NCBI RefSeq assembly: GCF_014284175.1
Contig: NZ_JACOGA010000011.1
Location: 1 to 64,000, forward strand
DNA: 64,000 bases
Origin: Affinundibacterium flavidum
Lineage (GTDB): Bacteria > Pseudomonadota > Gammaproteobacteria > Burkholderiales > Burkholderiaceae_D
Direction: 5' to 3'
Shown: positions 36,709 to 47,200 of the stretch, in pieces
How positions within the stretch are numbered: the first letter of the stretch is position 1
Layout: each line of letters begins with the position of its first letter
Notes under the pieces: model-generated
What the model saw: only the letters and a program-made list of their open reading frames with translations
Database searches by the model: none
What the model was told of the DNA's origin: nothing
Translations under genes and position numbers: made by a program

Positions 36709-37518
36709 TTGAACCCTATTCGCCATTATCTGTTAGCGCTGCAATTTTTCACAAGAATTCCCGTGACTGGAAAGTTGGCGGCGTGGATAGGCTATAGCCC
36801 TGAACTATTGCGTGCTAGTGCCGCGCATTTCCCTGGTATTGGCGTTTTAGTCGGGGCATGTACGGCATTGTGTTTTTGGCTGATAGTTCAATTACTGCCA
36901 ACACATAGCGCCAGTATTTTGATTGCAGCAGTACTGAGTACAGTGATGAGTGCGATGCTGACTGGAGCGTTTCACGAAGATGGCCTGGCAGATTTGGCGG
37001 ATGGCTTAGGTGGACACGTAAGTCGCGAAAAATCTTTGGAAATCATGAAAGATTCACGTATCGGTAGTTACGGTGTGGTCGCCTTAATACTGGCGCTGAG
37101 CATGAAATTGGCGTTGCTGAATTTGCTCGGGCAACTCAATTTGCATTGCACGCTGATGGCGATATTTCTTGCTCACGTGGTGTCGCGTTGTATGCCTTTA
37201 TTCATCATTCGATCTTTACCGCATGTGGGTGATACGCCGCAGTCCAAATCCAAACCTTTGGCCGATGCAATCAGCATCTCTTCCTTATGCATCGCGCTGA
37301 TCTGGTGTTTGAGTGCATTTGTTTTAGTCGCGAATTTATATCCCGCCTGGCGTTGGTTGGGGGGATTGGCTGGCAGCGTGTTGGCTTTGGCGTGGATGCT
37401 GAATTTTCTGAAACGGCGCTTAGGCGGTTTTACCGGTGATGCTCTCGGCGCTACTCAGCAGTTGAGTGAAATCGCCTTCTATCTTGGTGTGCTATTCGTC
37501 TGGCGCTTTGATCTTTGA
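36709..37518 (+). CDS. cobS: Adenosylcobinamide-GDP ribazoletransferase (cobalamin synthase)
   Basis: The 269-residue polytopic membrane protein condenses AdoCbi-GDP with alpha-ribazole (phosphate) to give adenosylcobalamin (phosphate). Family signatures are FFTRIPV near the N-terminus, the acidic FHEDGLADLADGLGG motif that binds magnesium, KDSRIGSYGV, and GGFTGDALGATQQLSE near the C-terminus. It starts with TTG, supported by a GAGGAAATAAG ribosome binding site just upstream. An ATG matching the family start is not available. Confidence 0.94.
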   Translation: MNPIRHYLLALQFFTRIPVTGKLAAWIGYSPELLRASAAHFPGIGVLVGACTALCFWLIVQLLPTHSASILIAAVLSTVMSAMLTGAFHEDGLADLADGLGGHVSREKSLEIMKDSRIGSYGVVALILALSMKLALLNLLGQLNLHCTLMAIFLAHVVSRCMPLFIIRSLPHVGDTPQSKSKPLADAISISSLCIALIWCLSAFVLVANLYPAWRWLGGLAGSVLALAWMLNFLKRRLGGFTGDALGATQQLSEIAFYLGVLFVWRFDL

Positions 37519-37534
37519 TGTAAGAATATCCTCA

Positions 37535-38134
37535 ATGACATATAAACTGTGGCTGGTACGTCATGCGCGACCAGAAGTGGATGAAGGAATTTGCTACGGG
37601 CAGACTGATTTGCCTGCGCAGTCACAAGCAAATTACACTGCAGCGCAAAATTTAGCACATGCCTTAGATGTGCAAAGTAGCGCAGGTTATTTGGTCTATA
37701 CCTCAGGCTTACTAAGAACCCGACAATTAGCGCAAGCTCTGCAAGACTTTGTGCCGGGTCTCGATCTTCAACATGACGCACGTTTAAAAGAAATGCATTT
37801 TGGTAATTGGGAAATGCAGGCGTGGAATGAGATCCCGAAAGAGAATATCGATGCCTGGACTAATGATTTTGCCCAACATCGTTTCGGCGGCATAGAAAGT
37901 TGTCAGGATGTGCTGACACGGGTGATCGCGGCTTATCAAGATATGCTGACTGAATTGAAAGCCCGCGCTAAACCCGACGAAAAATGTCAGATTATCTGGA
38001 TCACGCATGCCGGAGTGATTCGTGCCTTGAATTACTATCTTGCTACAGGGAATTCAACGATAGAACATGTAGATCAATGGCCAAAAACTGCACCGGGTTT
38101 TGGTGAATGGGTTCAACATACAATTGAGGTCTAG
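37535..38134 (+). CDS. cobC: Alpha-ribazole phosphatase (histidine phosphatase family)
   Basis: A 199-residue phosphoglycerate-mutase-like phosphatase. The catalytic RH pair is at residues 9-10 in LVRHARPE. YTSGLLRTRQLAQAL and LKEMHFGNWEMQAW supply the other active-site residues, and WITHAGVIRAL contains the second conserved histidine. It removes phosphate from the ribazole intermediate and is probably the last gene of the cobalamin operon. The ATG at 37535 gives the usual family start; the longer frame to 37466 overlaps cobS. Confidence 0.9.
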   Translation: MTYKLWLVRHARPEVDEGICYGQTDLPAQSQANYTAAQNLAHALDVQSSAGYLVYTSGLLRTRQLAQALQDFVPGLDLQHDARLKEMHFGNWEMQAWNEIPKENIDAWTNDFAQHRFGGIESCQDVLTRVIAAYQDMLTELKARAKPDEKCQIIWITHAGVIRALNYYLATGNSTIEHVDQWPKTAPGFGEWVQHTIEV

Positions 38135-38224
38135 TCAGTGCCGAAGTCAAAGTTTCGCTACAATGCAAGATAGTGATCCTTAGCGATCCTTAGTTATCAA
38201 TAGCAAATAAGACCGGAAAACTCC

Positions 38225-38821
38225 ATGAACTATCTAGCCCACATCTATCTGGCGCGCCATAGCCACGACGCGATGCTTGGTGCTTTATTGGGCGATTTTG
38301 TCAAAATGGATGGCGCGTCGCAGTATCAATCAGAGATCGCACTAGAAATTTTGTTGCATCGTAAGATAGACAGTTACACCGATCAACATGCGATCACGCA
38401 GCAAGCGCGCAGTTTGTTTTCCGCGCAGCGTCGTCGCTATGCCGGGATCGCCTTAGACATCTTTTACGATCATTTGCTAGCCCAGCACTGGCGGCGCTAT
38501 TCAGAACAAAATTTACAGATTTTCATTCAAGATTTTTATCGTGAGTTGCTAACGCGCAGCGCATTATTTCCCGCTAATCTGAGCTATGCGGCACCGCGCA
38601 TGGTGGCACAAGACTGGCTAGGTTCGTACACCGAGTTTGATGGCGTTAAACTGGCAATTGATAGAGTCTCGACACGCCTATCGCGTAATGGTCATCTATT
38701 ACGCGAAACCTTCATCGATCTACAACAAAATTACGGCGAATTAAGTCAAGGCTTCTCCGCCTTCTTTCCAGAGTTGCAAAAATTTGCCGCTGAACAGCGT
38801 GCCGAAATGTTAAATCTTTGA
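38225..38821 (+). CDS. ACP phosphodiesterase (AcpH-like)
   Basis: The 198-residue protein begins MNYLAHIYLA and has HSHDAMLGALLGDFVK followed by HRKIDSYTDQH, typical of the AcpH/DUF479 family, an HD-like fold. Members hydrolyse the phosphopantetheine arm from holo-acyl carrier protein. The gene is downstream of the cobalamin operon in the same direction after a 90-base gap, so it probably has its own promoter, and no functional link to B12 is apparent. Confidence 0.88.
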   Translation: MNYLAHIYLARHSHDAMLGALLGDFVKMDGASQYQSEIALEILLHRKIDSYTDQHAITQQARSLFSAQRRRYAGIALDIFYDHLLAQHWRRYSEQNLQIFIQDFYRELLTRSALFPANLSYAAPRMVAQDWLGSYTEFDGVKLAIDRVSTRLSRNGHLLRETFIDLQQNYGELSQGFSAFFPELQKFAAEQRAEMLNL

Positions 38822-38839
38822 CTCAAGAACGTACCCACG

Positions 38840-40100
<1,261 letters not shown>

Positions 40101-40435
40101 TGATATGCCTATCAAAAACTGTTAAAACATCGAGTCAATCAAAATATCGACTCTTCATTCATAATACAAGGGTGCGCCGTGCGCACCTAAGTCTCTATGT
40201 GTGTGTGGTGCGCACGGCGCACCCTACGCGATAATGCTCTCGTCAGCGCAATTTTGCTCAAGTCTTATAAGAGATATTTTTTTGTTACAAAATAATGATT
40301 TACGGTTAATCTAATGATTGACGATCAAGCAAAAAAACACTCATCAAAAACAGTCATTTTGAAATTCGGCTACACTGCCTGCTTAGTTCATTTTTCCAAT
40401 GTGCATACCTTGGAAGTTCAGCCCGAAAGTTTTCC
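40101..40435. other. Intergenic region with palindromic repeats
   Basis: No gene is seen. The region includes an 18-bp GC-rich inverted repeat (annotated separately) and a fragment at 40242-40267 resembling the end of the small inverted-repeat element at 32750. The MFS gene promoter was not identified. Confidence 0.4.
40170..40224. repeat. GC-rich 18-bp inverted repeat
   Basis: GGGTGCGCCGTGCGCACC at 40170-40187 and its perfect complement at 40207-40224 flank a 19-base spacer. Each arm is itself nearly palindromic. A partial copy (GGGTGCGCACGGC) is at 40071. It is REP-like rather than a terminator, as no T tract follows. Confidence 0.7.
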
Positions 40436-41668
40436 ATGACGACGATTTCTACTCCTCGCAACCACCCCAGTTTGACCACCGTCTTGCTCGCAAGCGGATT
40501 TGTTCTGACACTGTCAATGGGTGTACGCCACGGTTTTGGATTTTGGTTACAGCCGATTTCACAAGAATATCACTGGACGCGCGAAACTTTTTCGATGGCG
40601 ATCGCGATTCAAAATCTGATGTGGGGTGTGTTTGGCCCATTCGCAGGGATGGCCGCAGATAAACTAGGTACCGCCAAAGTCATCGTCTTGGGTGCGATCT
40701 TATTTGCGGTTGGTCTGTTGTGGATGGCATTGGTAAATCAGCCATTCGCATTTATCGCTGGCTCCGGCATCTTGATTGGCGCTGCGCTCGCTTGTACGAC
40801 ATTTGGCGCGGTGAGTGGCATCATAGGCCGTACTGCACCTGAGGCAAAACGTTCATGGGCTTTTGGTATGTCTTCGGCCGCTAGCTCTTTTGGCCAATTT
40901 TTTATGATGCCAGTCGATCAGCAATTGATACAACATGCAGGCTGGCAAAATGCCTTATATGTGTTGGCGGCGTTGATGCTGATCGTGATGTTGCCGATGG
41001 CCTGGAAGTTGCGCGAACCAGTTCGTGTAGCGGATACCGGACCACAACAAAGCACGATGGAAGCTGTACGTGAAGCGTTCTCCCATAAGCCATTTTTGCT
41101 GTTACTCGCGGGCTATTTTGTGTGTGGATTTCAATTGGTTTTTATCGGCATGAACATGCCTGCGTATTTAAAAGATAAAGGTATTACCGATCCTAGCGTG
41201 GCCGTGATTGCTTTATCTTTGATTGGCCTATTCAATATTTTCGGATCGTATGGCGCGGGAAAACTGGGTGGATTATTTCCTAAGCGTTATCTCCTATCCA
41301 GCATTTATCTCAGCCGCAGCATTGTGATCGCTTTGTTTGTACTTGCGCCGCTGAGTACCTACAGCGTGTATATATTTGCTGCAGCAATCGGCTTGTTGTG
41401 GCTATCGACTGTGCCGCTGACAAACGGTGTGATCGCGGGTATTTTTGGTTTGAAATATCTTTCTATGTTATCTGGGTTTGTGTTCTTCTCACATCAGTTA
41501 GGCAGCTTCATCGGTGCCTGGTTGGGTGGTTATATGTACACCAAAAATGGTAACTATGATGCGGTTTGGGTGGTCATTGTTGGGCTGGGTATCTTCGCCA
41601 CCTTGATCAATCTACCGATCAATGAAGCTGCGATTGAACGAGATACTAAGTTACCGCTCGCCGCATAA
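40436..41668 (+). CDS. MFS transporter, monocarboxylate/OFA-like
   Basis: A 410-residue inner membrane protein with twelve hydrophobic helices. The loop between helices 2 and 3 carries GPFAGMAADKLGTAKV, matching the MFS signature GxxxDrxGxr. The N-terminus (GVRHGFGFWLQPISQEYHWTRETFSMA) resembles bacterial monocarboxylate or oxalate/formate-type transporters. Substrate cannot be predicted. It stands alone downstream of repeat-rich sequence and is followed by a 43-codon membrane peptide gene that may be co-transcribed. Confidence 0.82.
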   Translation: MTTISTPRNHPSLTTVLLASGFVLTLSMGVRHGFGFWLQPISQEYHWTRETFSMAIAIQNLMWGVFGPFAGMAADKLGTAKVIVLGAILFAVGLLWMALVNQPFAFIAGSGILIGAALACTTFGAVSGIIGRTAPEAKRSWAFGMSSAASSFGQFFMMPVDQQLIQHAGWQNALYVLAALMLIVMLPMAWKLREPVRVADTGPQQSTMEAVREAFSHKPFLLLLAGYFVCGFQLVFIGMNMPAYLKDKGITDPSVAVIALSLIGLFNIFGSYGAGKLGGLFPKRYLLSSIYLSRSIVIALFVLAPLSTYSVYIFAAAIGLLWLSTVPLTNGVIAGIFGLKYLSMLSGFVFFSHQLGSFIGAWLGGYMYTKNGNYDAVWVVIVGLGIFATLINLPINEAAIERDTKLPLAA

Positions 41669-41699
41669 ATTTTGAGAATTCGCCGCTATATCCACACAT

Positions 41700-41831
41700 A
41701 TGAAACCAATCGTGACGATGCGCCAATTACTGATATCGCTATTAATAGCGGTGATATTGGTTTTGGTGTTTTGGGCGTATTTGCAGCCCGCGTTTATTGT
41801 GGATCTGGCTAACCGATATGTGTTTTGTTAG
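41700..41831 (+). CDS. Small single-helix membrane protein (43 aa)
   Basis: A short ATG frame, 31 bases after the MFS stop codon, encodes a basic N-terminus, a hydrophobic helix (about residues 10-28, LLISLLIAVILVLVFWAYL) and a short C-terminal tail ending in cysteine. The pattern is typical of a bacterial small membrane protein. No Shine-Dalgarno is clear, and I do not recognise a named family. Confidence 0.45.
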   Translation: MKPIVTMRQLLISLLIAVILVLVFWAYLQPAFIVDLANRYVFC

Positions 41832-41961
41832 CTTGAGTCAGACTCAGACTTTGTTAAGTGTTCGCGCTGTATCCCTGAGGATTAAATTGTATTTTCCAAA
41901 TTAATCCGCTATCTTTGCTATCTGGTAGGAACTAAGGTTACAACAGACGAGTAAGGATGAC

Positions 41962-42474
41962 ATGCAATTGCACGCCACTATCACAACATCTATATCTAAA
42001 ATTCTTACTGCTCTTGGGATTCTTGCGGTGCTTGCGTGCGCCGCGTGCGATCGACATCAATCTGAGTCTTCTTCCACATCCAAATTGCTTCTTGATACAC
42101 AAGAGGACATGCGCGCCTATCTTGCAAGCCCAGAATACAAAAAGAAAGTGCAAGAAAGACTCGCACTGATGCAAAAGGAAGAGCAAGTTGTAGAAGAAGC
42201 CGAATGGTTCGGCAAGACCGGATTATCGGATTCGATAGAGCGAGAACTACCACGTTATCTCAGACGCGAATATGGCATGTCTATCTTCGATAAAGGGGCA
42301 TTAAAAGCAGGCGATCTGGAATATCTTGGCGTGTTTCCCGAAGGGATAAATTCCATTCATTTTTGGCGTATTCAAGATGGTGCCAATGAAGCGCATTTCG
42401 CATACGTGACGATCTCGTCCAACGGCACAGAGTCACTAGGCTGGGGAGACCGCCGACCGCCAGCGCAGAAGTGA
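41962..42474 (+). CDS. Hypothetical lipoprotein
   Basis: The 170-residue protein has a signal segment ending in a lipobox-like ACAAC, with the modified cysteine near residue 29. A serine-rich linker, a charged helical region (YLASPEYKKKVQERLALMQKEE) and a compact C-terminal domain follow. I recognise no family. Its C-terminal VTISSNGTESLGWGDR segment suggests strand structure. The stop codon abuts a 12-base tandem repeat. Confidence 0.6.
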   Translation: MQLHATITTSISKILTALGILAVLACAACDRHQSESSSTSKLLLDTQEDMRAYLASPEYKKKVQERLALMQKEEQVVEEAEWFGKTGLSDSIERELPRYLRREYGMSIFDKGALKAGDLEYLGVFPEGINSIHFWRIQDGANEAHFAYVTISSNGTESLGWGDRRPPAQK

Positions 42475-42568
42475 TGAAATGCCTGATGAAATGCCTGATG
42501 AAATGCCTGATGAAATGCCTGATGAAATACCTGATGAAATACTTGATGGAACACCTGATGCAAGACCT
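42471..42568 (+). repeat. 12-base tandem repeat array
   Basis: About eight copies of a CTGATGAAATGC unit, increasingly degenerate towards the right end (CTGATGAAATAC, TTGATGGAACAC, CTGATGCAAGAC). The array begins at the stop codon of the lipoprotein gene. The unit keeps reading frames open on both strands. Confidence 0.85.
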
Positions 42569-42640
42569 GTTTCCCTAATCATCCCTTCGCCTACATCAAT
42601 GTTATAAGCCTAGTTTCGACAAACACAAATTCAGGCAAAT

Positions 42641-43003
42641 ATGAAACAGAATTTGACCCCTTGGAAATCTTTATTAATTGCGCCACTGGCTAGCATTCCC
42701 ATGGTTGTCATTGCCGGCATCGGTAGTTCTGATGCTGGCGTCGCGTCAGATTTAACGTGGGGAGTCATCTTCGCGATTACTGTCGGACTTCCAATGGCGT
42801 ATCTTGCAATAGTGATCGTCGGTGCACCCATCTATTTCATACTTCTTAAGTTCGGCTTGCTGCGGCCATGGCTTTTTTGTGCCTTCGGTGCCTTGCTACC
42901 GCTGATCCTATTTGGTAATTCCGCACCATTTCGTACTAGCTTGATGGCGGTTCTTGCTGGCGCAGCGGTTGGTATTACGGCCTATTTTCTGCTACCTGAA
43001 TAA
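42641..43003 (+). CDS. Hypothetical membrane protein
   Basis: A 120-residue product with four hydrophobic segments (roughly residues 10-28, 38-60, 62-85 and 95-118), rich in Gly, Ala and Pro, and almost no charged residues outside the termini. It resembles small integral membrane proteins without a known role. Isolated gene. Confidence 0.6.
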   Translation: MKQNLTPWKSLLIAPLASIPMVVIAGIGSSDAGVASDLTWGVIFAITVGLPMAYLAIVIVGAPIYFILLKFGLLRPWLFCAFGALLPLILFGNSAPFRTSLMAVLAGAAVGITAYFLLPE

Positions 43004-43156
43004 GTTAAATTTACGAGAATACGCAAAGTTGATACTGATGTTTGAGTCGGCGTTCTCGGCGATTTGACGCAATAATTAACTAGATAGTTGGTGATAGAAG
43101 TTTGATGCGGATTCAATTACATAATGAGATTTTTTACTCAAACCAAGGAGTGTCAT

Positions 43157-43738
43157 ATGAGAAAACTGAAGATCATCGAACACATTTCACTCGACGGTGT
43201 GATTCAGCATTCTGCTGATGGTGACGATTTCGCCTATAGTGATTGGACTGCGCCGTACCGCACTCCAGCTGGGAGAGAGGCAATGCTTGCAGCTTATGGC
43301 GACAAATTTGATCTGCTACTTGGTCGTCGTACCTACGATATTTGGTCGGGTTTTTGGCCTCAGGCACCCAGTAATCCTATGGGCGACCTCTTAAATGCGG
43401 CTACAAAATACGTTGTAACGCATCATCCTGAAACTCTTGAATGGGGACCATGCGTAGCAGTCGGGCCAAACCTTATCGCAGATGTTCTGCGCATCAAATC
43501 GCAAGATGATCCAGACCTGGTTTTGTCAGGGAGCTCTACGCTGACTTCAAACTTGCTCGAACACGGCTTGGTGGATGAAGTTCTGTTAGCCGTCTATCCT
43601 GTGTTATTGGGTACAGGTAAACGTTTCTTCGCTGAAGGTAGTACGGCACGTGCATTTAAACTGATCAACACTCAGGCATTTCCGTCGGGCATCATCTTCA
43701 CCACCTATGAATTTGCCGGATCTTTGGCGACCGGATAA
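43157..43738 (+). CDS. Dihydrofolate-reductase-like (RibD C-terminal domain) protein
   Basis: A 193-residue single-domain protein of the DHFR/RibD reductase-like superfamily. It has KIIEHISLDGVIQ at the start, LLLGRRTYDIWSGFWP, where the family binds NADPH, then VLSGSSTLTSNLLEHGLVDEVLLAVYPVLLGTGKRFF. Members are NADPH-dependent oxidoreductases of mostly unknown substrate, and many stand alone, as here. The ATG at 43157 has a good AAGGAG site; the longer frame adds 11 residues before it. Confidence 0.88.
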   Translation: MRKLKIIEHISLDGVIQHSADGDDFAYSDWTAPYRTPAGREAMLAAYGDKFDLLLGRRTYDIWSGFWPQAPSNPMGDLLNAATKYVVTHHPETLEWGPCVAVGPNLIADVLRIKSQDDPDLVLSGSSTLTSNLLEHGLVDEVLLAVYPVLLGTGKRFFAEGSTARAFKLINTQAFPSGIIFTTYEFAGSLATG

Positions 43739-44258
43739 TATTTACCCGCTTTTTTCCGCGGGAGTTCTCAATTTTTACGTCGCATGGTGATTGCGACGTA
43801 ATAGCTGTTACCTATTTTTTGAACGCATTTCCATTCGCGTCTGTCGCTATCGTTGACATGTCATCTGCCTTCACTACGTGTTGATTACACGTCGCTTTCA
43901 TGTCGATTTCATGTAAAGCACCAACGTTCAAGCCTAGCCTTTACAGGCACAAGCACCAATAATTTATGAATTAAAAATATTTACTCCTGTTTAATATTGT
44001 GCAGGTGGTTTCTGCCGCTTATTTTTCTCCAAAAAAAGCACAATGGCACGTAACTTGCAAAGCGCTTGTTAGTGCTCTGCGTTTCTCCCTTAGCTGACTG
44101 TTAGTTGGCTGGTGGCTTAGCAGCTGAACTTACCCAGCTGAAATGTCCAGAACCTGAGCGCTAAACCCTTTTTTTGAATTCACGTTTGTTCCGTAACCGA
44201 CCTGCATAGGGCGCGGTTTTTATTGCATCGTTTTGAACCTCTACTTTTGGATGACATC
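43739..44258. other. Long intergenic region upstream of oxidase-lipoxygenase gene
   Basis: About 520 bases without a gene. Two hairpins follow the reductase stop: CCCGC/GCGGG at 43744-43763, and a 9-bp TACGTCGCA stem at 43776-43800. The rest has several TCATGTCGATTTCATG-like direct repeats near 43855-43915 but no clear promoter. A long 5' leader for the fusion gene is possible. Confidence 0.4.
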
Positions 44259-47200
44259 ATGAGCTTTCTTTCATTTAAGCCTACTGCGGCGGCGGTACCC
44301 GCAAAAGCCGGTACTTTGCGTACAGCATTTTCTCAATGGTTATTGACCAATCACGGTGCTAATTATCGCGCCAATATCCAACAGCAAAGAACGCGCGCGC
44401 AGGCACAGCGATTCAAAACAGAAATAAATGCCAGTAGCCCAGAGCATCCGAGTCACTTCCCACTGGTGGGCATTATTGGTGGCGGTTTCGCTGGTTTATT
44501 TTCTGGCTTAATTCTGCAATCGCTGGGTATTGAATGCGAAGTATTTGAAAGCTCGGAACGCGTGGGTGGTCGCATACGTACTTGGTATTCCACGCATTAC
44601 CACAGCGATGAGCGCAATCAACATGGTTTGTATGGTGAAATCGGTGGCATGCGTTTGCCACAATTTTCTGCTGATATGCTGCCGGTTCAACAATTGGCTT
44701 TGGCGGTCAACACAGTGTTGGCGCGCAATGGCCGTGAGAAAGAGCAAGTCTTCTGGCGCAAGTTCTATTACAGCTCCCCGGAGCAAAGACTGCGCTTTAA
44801 TAATATGCCGAATGCCATTACCAATACGCCGGAATATGCGTTAAATGATTTGAATTTTGGCGAGAGAAATGGTGGAGATATTCCTGATTTTTGGGTTACA
44901 CCCAAACAGGATGCGAATGGTAATTCCTACCTGCCGGTTAATATGGTGCTTGATCAAGTCAACGGTCCTTTCTTGGCTGCATTTGATCAATCATTCGCGA
45001 ATGGTTTTGAACTCTTGATGCAGTTTGATCAGTATTCGATGTGGGATTATTTGACCACGCAATTCAGGCTTGGTGATATGGGCGAGTATTACGATCCTGC
45101 CATGGGACCAAAGAATGCTTTGCTACCATGGTCGATTGCTAGCTACCTCGAAACGACCAATGTTGGCAGCGGTATGTATGCGGTATCCTTTGTAGAAATG
45201 GTGATCGCCGTGTATGACTGGGGCGGCAGTAAAGATCCGTATCGCCCAAGTGACCCTGGTGTGTATATGCTGACGGTAGACAAAGGCATGCAGCATTTTC
45301 CGGATGCTTGTCGTGCGGTATTGGACTTAGAAAAAGGCGTGCACCCAAAAGATGGACTCATCGCACAAATCCAAATCGGTATGTTGCCTTCACCTGAGAC
45401 TGGCACTTACATTTACAACCCGCCAAATCTCACGCAAGATGCGCAGCCTTTACCGCCAACTTTGGCGCAAAGCTCTGTGCAAACATCGACGCACATTGCG
45501 GATACCAAATTGGATCGCAGTCGTGAAAAGCGTCGTGTGCATTTAAAGCATAAAGCGATAGAACTCAAACACGATAAAAGTCTATTCGACGGGCACGGCG
45601 GCATGCGCCTTAAGTTGCAGCATCATGATGAGCACGGATGCGCAAAAACGATTGATAAAGCCTATCCTTACGTTATCACCACCTTGCCTATGGGTGCCTA
45701 CTTAAACGGTGCAGATAAACTTAATTTATTAAACGATGTTTCATTCTCTAAGGCGCAAGCCATACGTGAATGCAATTACATGTCTTCATTCAAAGCCTTC
45801 CTCACTTTTAAAACGCAGTTCTGGACTAAAGTGGGCGAACGTCAAGAGGGCGGCTATGGTGCCGCATCGACGGACAGACCGAATCGTCAAATCATTTATC
45901 CTTCTTATGCCTACGACAGCAAGCCCGGGGTTTTACAAGTGTATTGCTGGGCTGGTGACGCGCGTAAGTTGGGCGCATTAGGCGATAAAGAGCGTGTTGA
46001 GGAATGCCTGAAAGGTATTCAATATCTCTATCCCGATGTTGATGTCTATCATGAGTTTGCCGGATACGATGATGGCAGAACGACTAAAACATGGTTCTGG
46101 GATGAACATGCAGGTGGCGGTGCTTTCGCACTATTTAACCCAGGTCAATTCAAAAATCTGTACCCGACTTTGCTGACACCAGAATTTGATGGTTGTTTGA
46201 ATTTTGCGGGTGAATGTAGTTCAGTGCACCATGGTTGGATCGTCGGCGCGCTTGATTCTGCTTACAACGCCGTGCTCAATATTTTGCAACAGGCGGGCGC
46301 AACGGACAAAATTCAACAGATGCGCGCAACTTGGGGCAGCTTTACTTCACCGGATGTGGAAGGCGACCCAGCTACAGCTAATCAACTGCAATACGCCTAT
46401 CTTTACAATCAGGTTGATCGCGAAGCGGCTGCGTTGGCACCTAATGCCAGCACCAGTATTTACGGCGATTCCACCTATGTTTTTGACGGTAATGTGCCAG
46501 CCTTTATCGCTGATTACAGCAAAGTGCCGCAATCCATGAAAGCAACTGATCAAGATAAGCAAGTCTTGCAAATGCTGAATGAACAATGGGATGACAATGT
46601 AGCACAACGCGCCAAATTACCACCCGTTCCTGTGGACATGACAAATGCGGTCACTATGCTGGAAGATATTTATTACGGCAATAATTTCCAAACGATACCC
46701 GCACCCGCTTTTTGGCTGAAAGACGATGATGAATTCGCCCGACAACAATTGGCAGGCTTTATGCCCAACTTACTGAGCAGCGTGAATCAAAGTCAGTTAA
46801 GGGATTTGCTGACTACCGCAGGTCTCGCGGGCAATAGCACATTAAGTCAGCTTAACATTCAATATGTCGCCGACTATCGTCAATATTTACAAGCTTGTAC
46901 CGTTATTCCAAGCGGCTATTATTTGGCGCAACCGATAGTCTTTTTCACCGTGAGTGATCAACAGGAATTATTACCGGTCGCGATTCAATTAGAGCAGGGC
47001 GGTGAAGTTTTTACGCCAACCATGGACAATGCGGACAACGCCTGGTTACTCGCCAAAATGCAAACCAATTGCGCAGGGCAAACACTGCACGATGTCGGTT
47101 TCCATCAATTACTAACGCATCAAATCGCCGCCATGGTGTCGATTGCCTTGTTCTCGGAAGAGGTGTTTAATCCATTCACTGAGCCACACAGCACCACGCC

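Noticed and set aside
42372..42563. Minus-strand frame encoding a His-Gln-Phe repeat
   Set aside because: It is the reverse reading of the 12-base tandem array and lies largely across the lipoprotein gene.
42471..42568. CRISPR array
   Set aside because: The units are 12 bases, contiguous and without spacers, so this is a simple tandem repeat; no cas genes are nearby.
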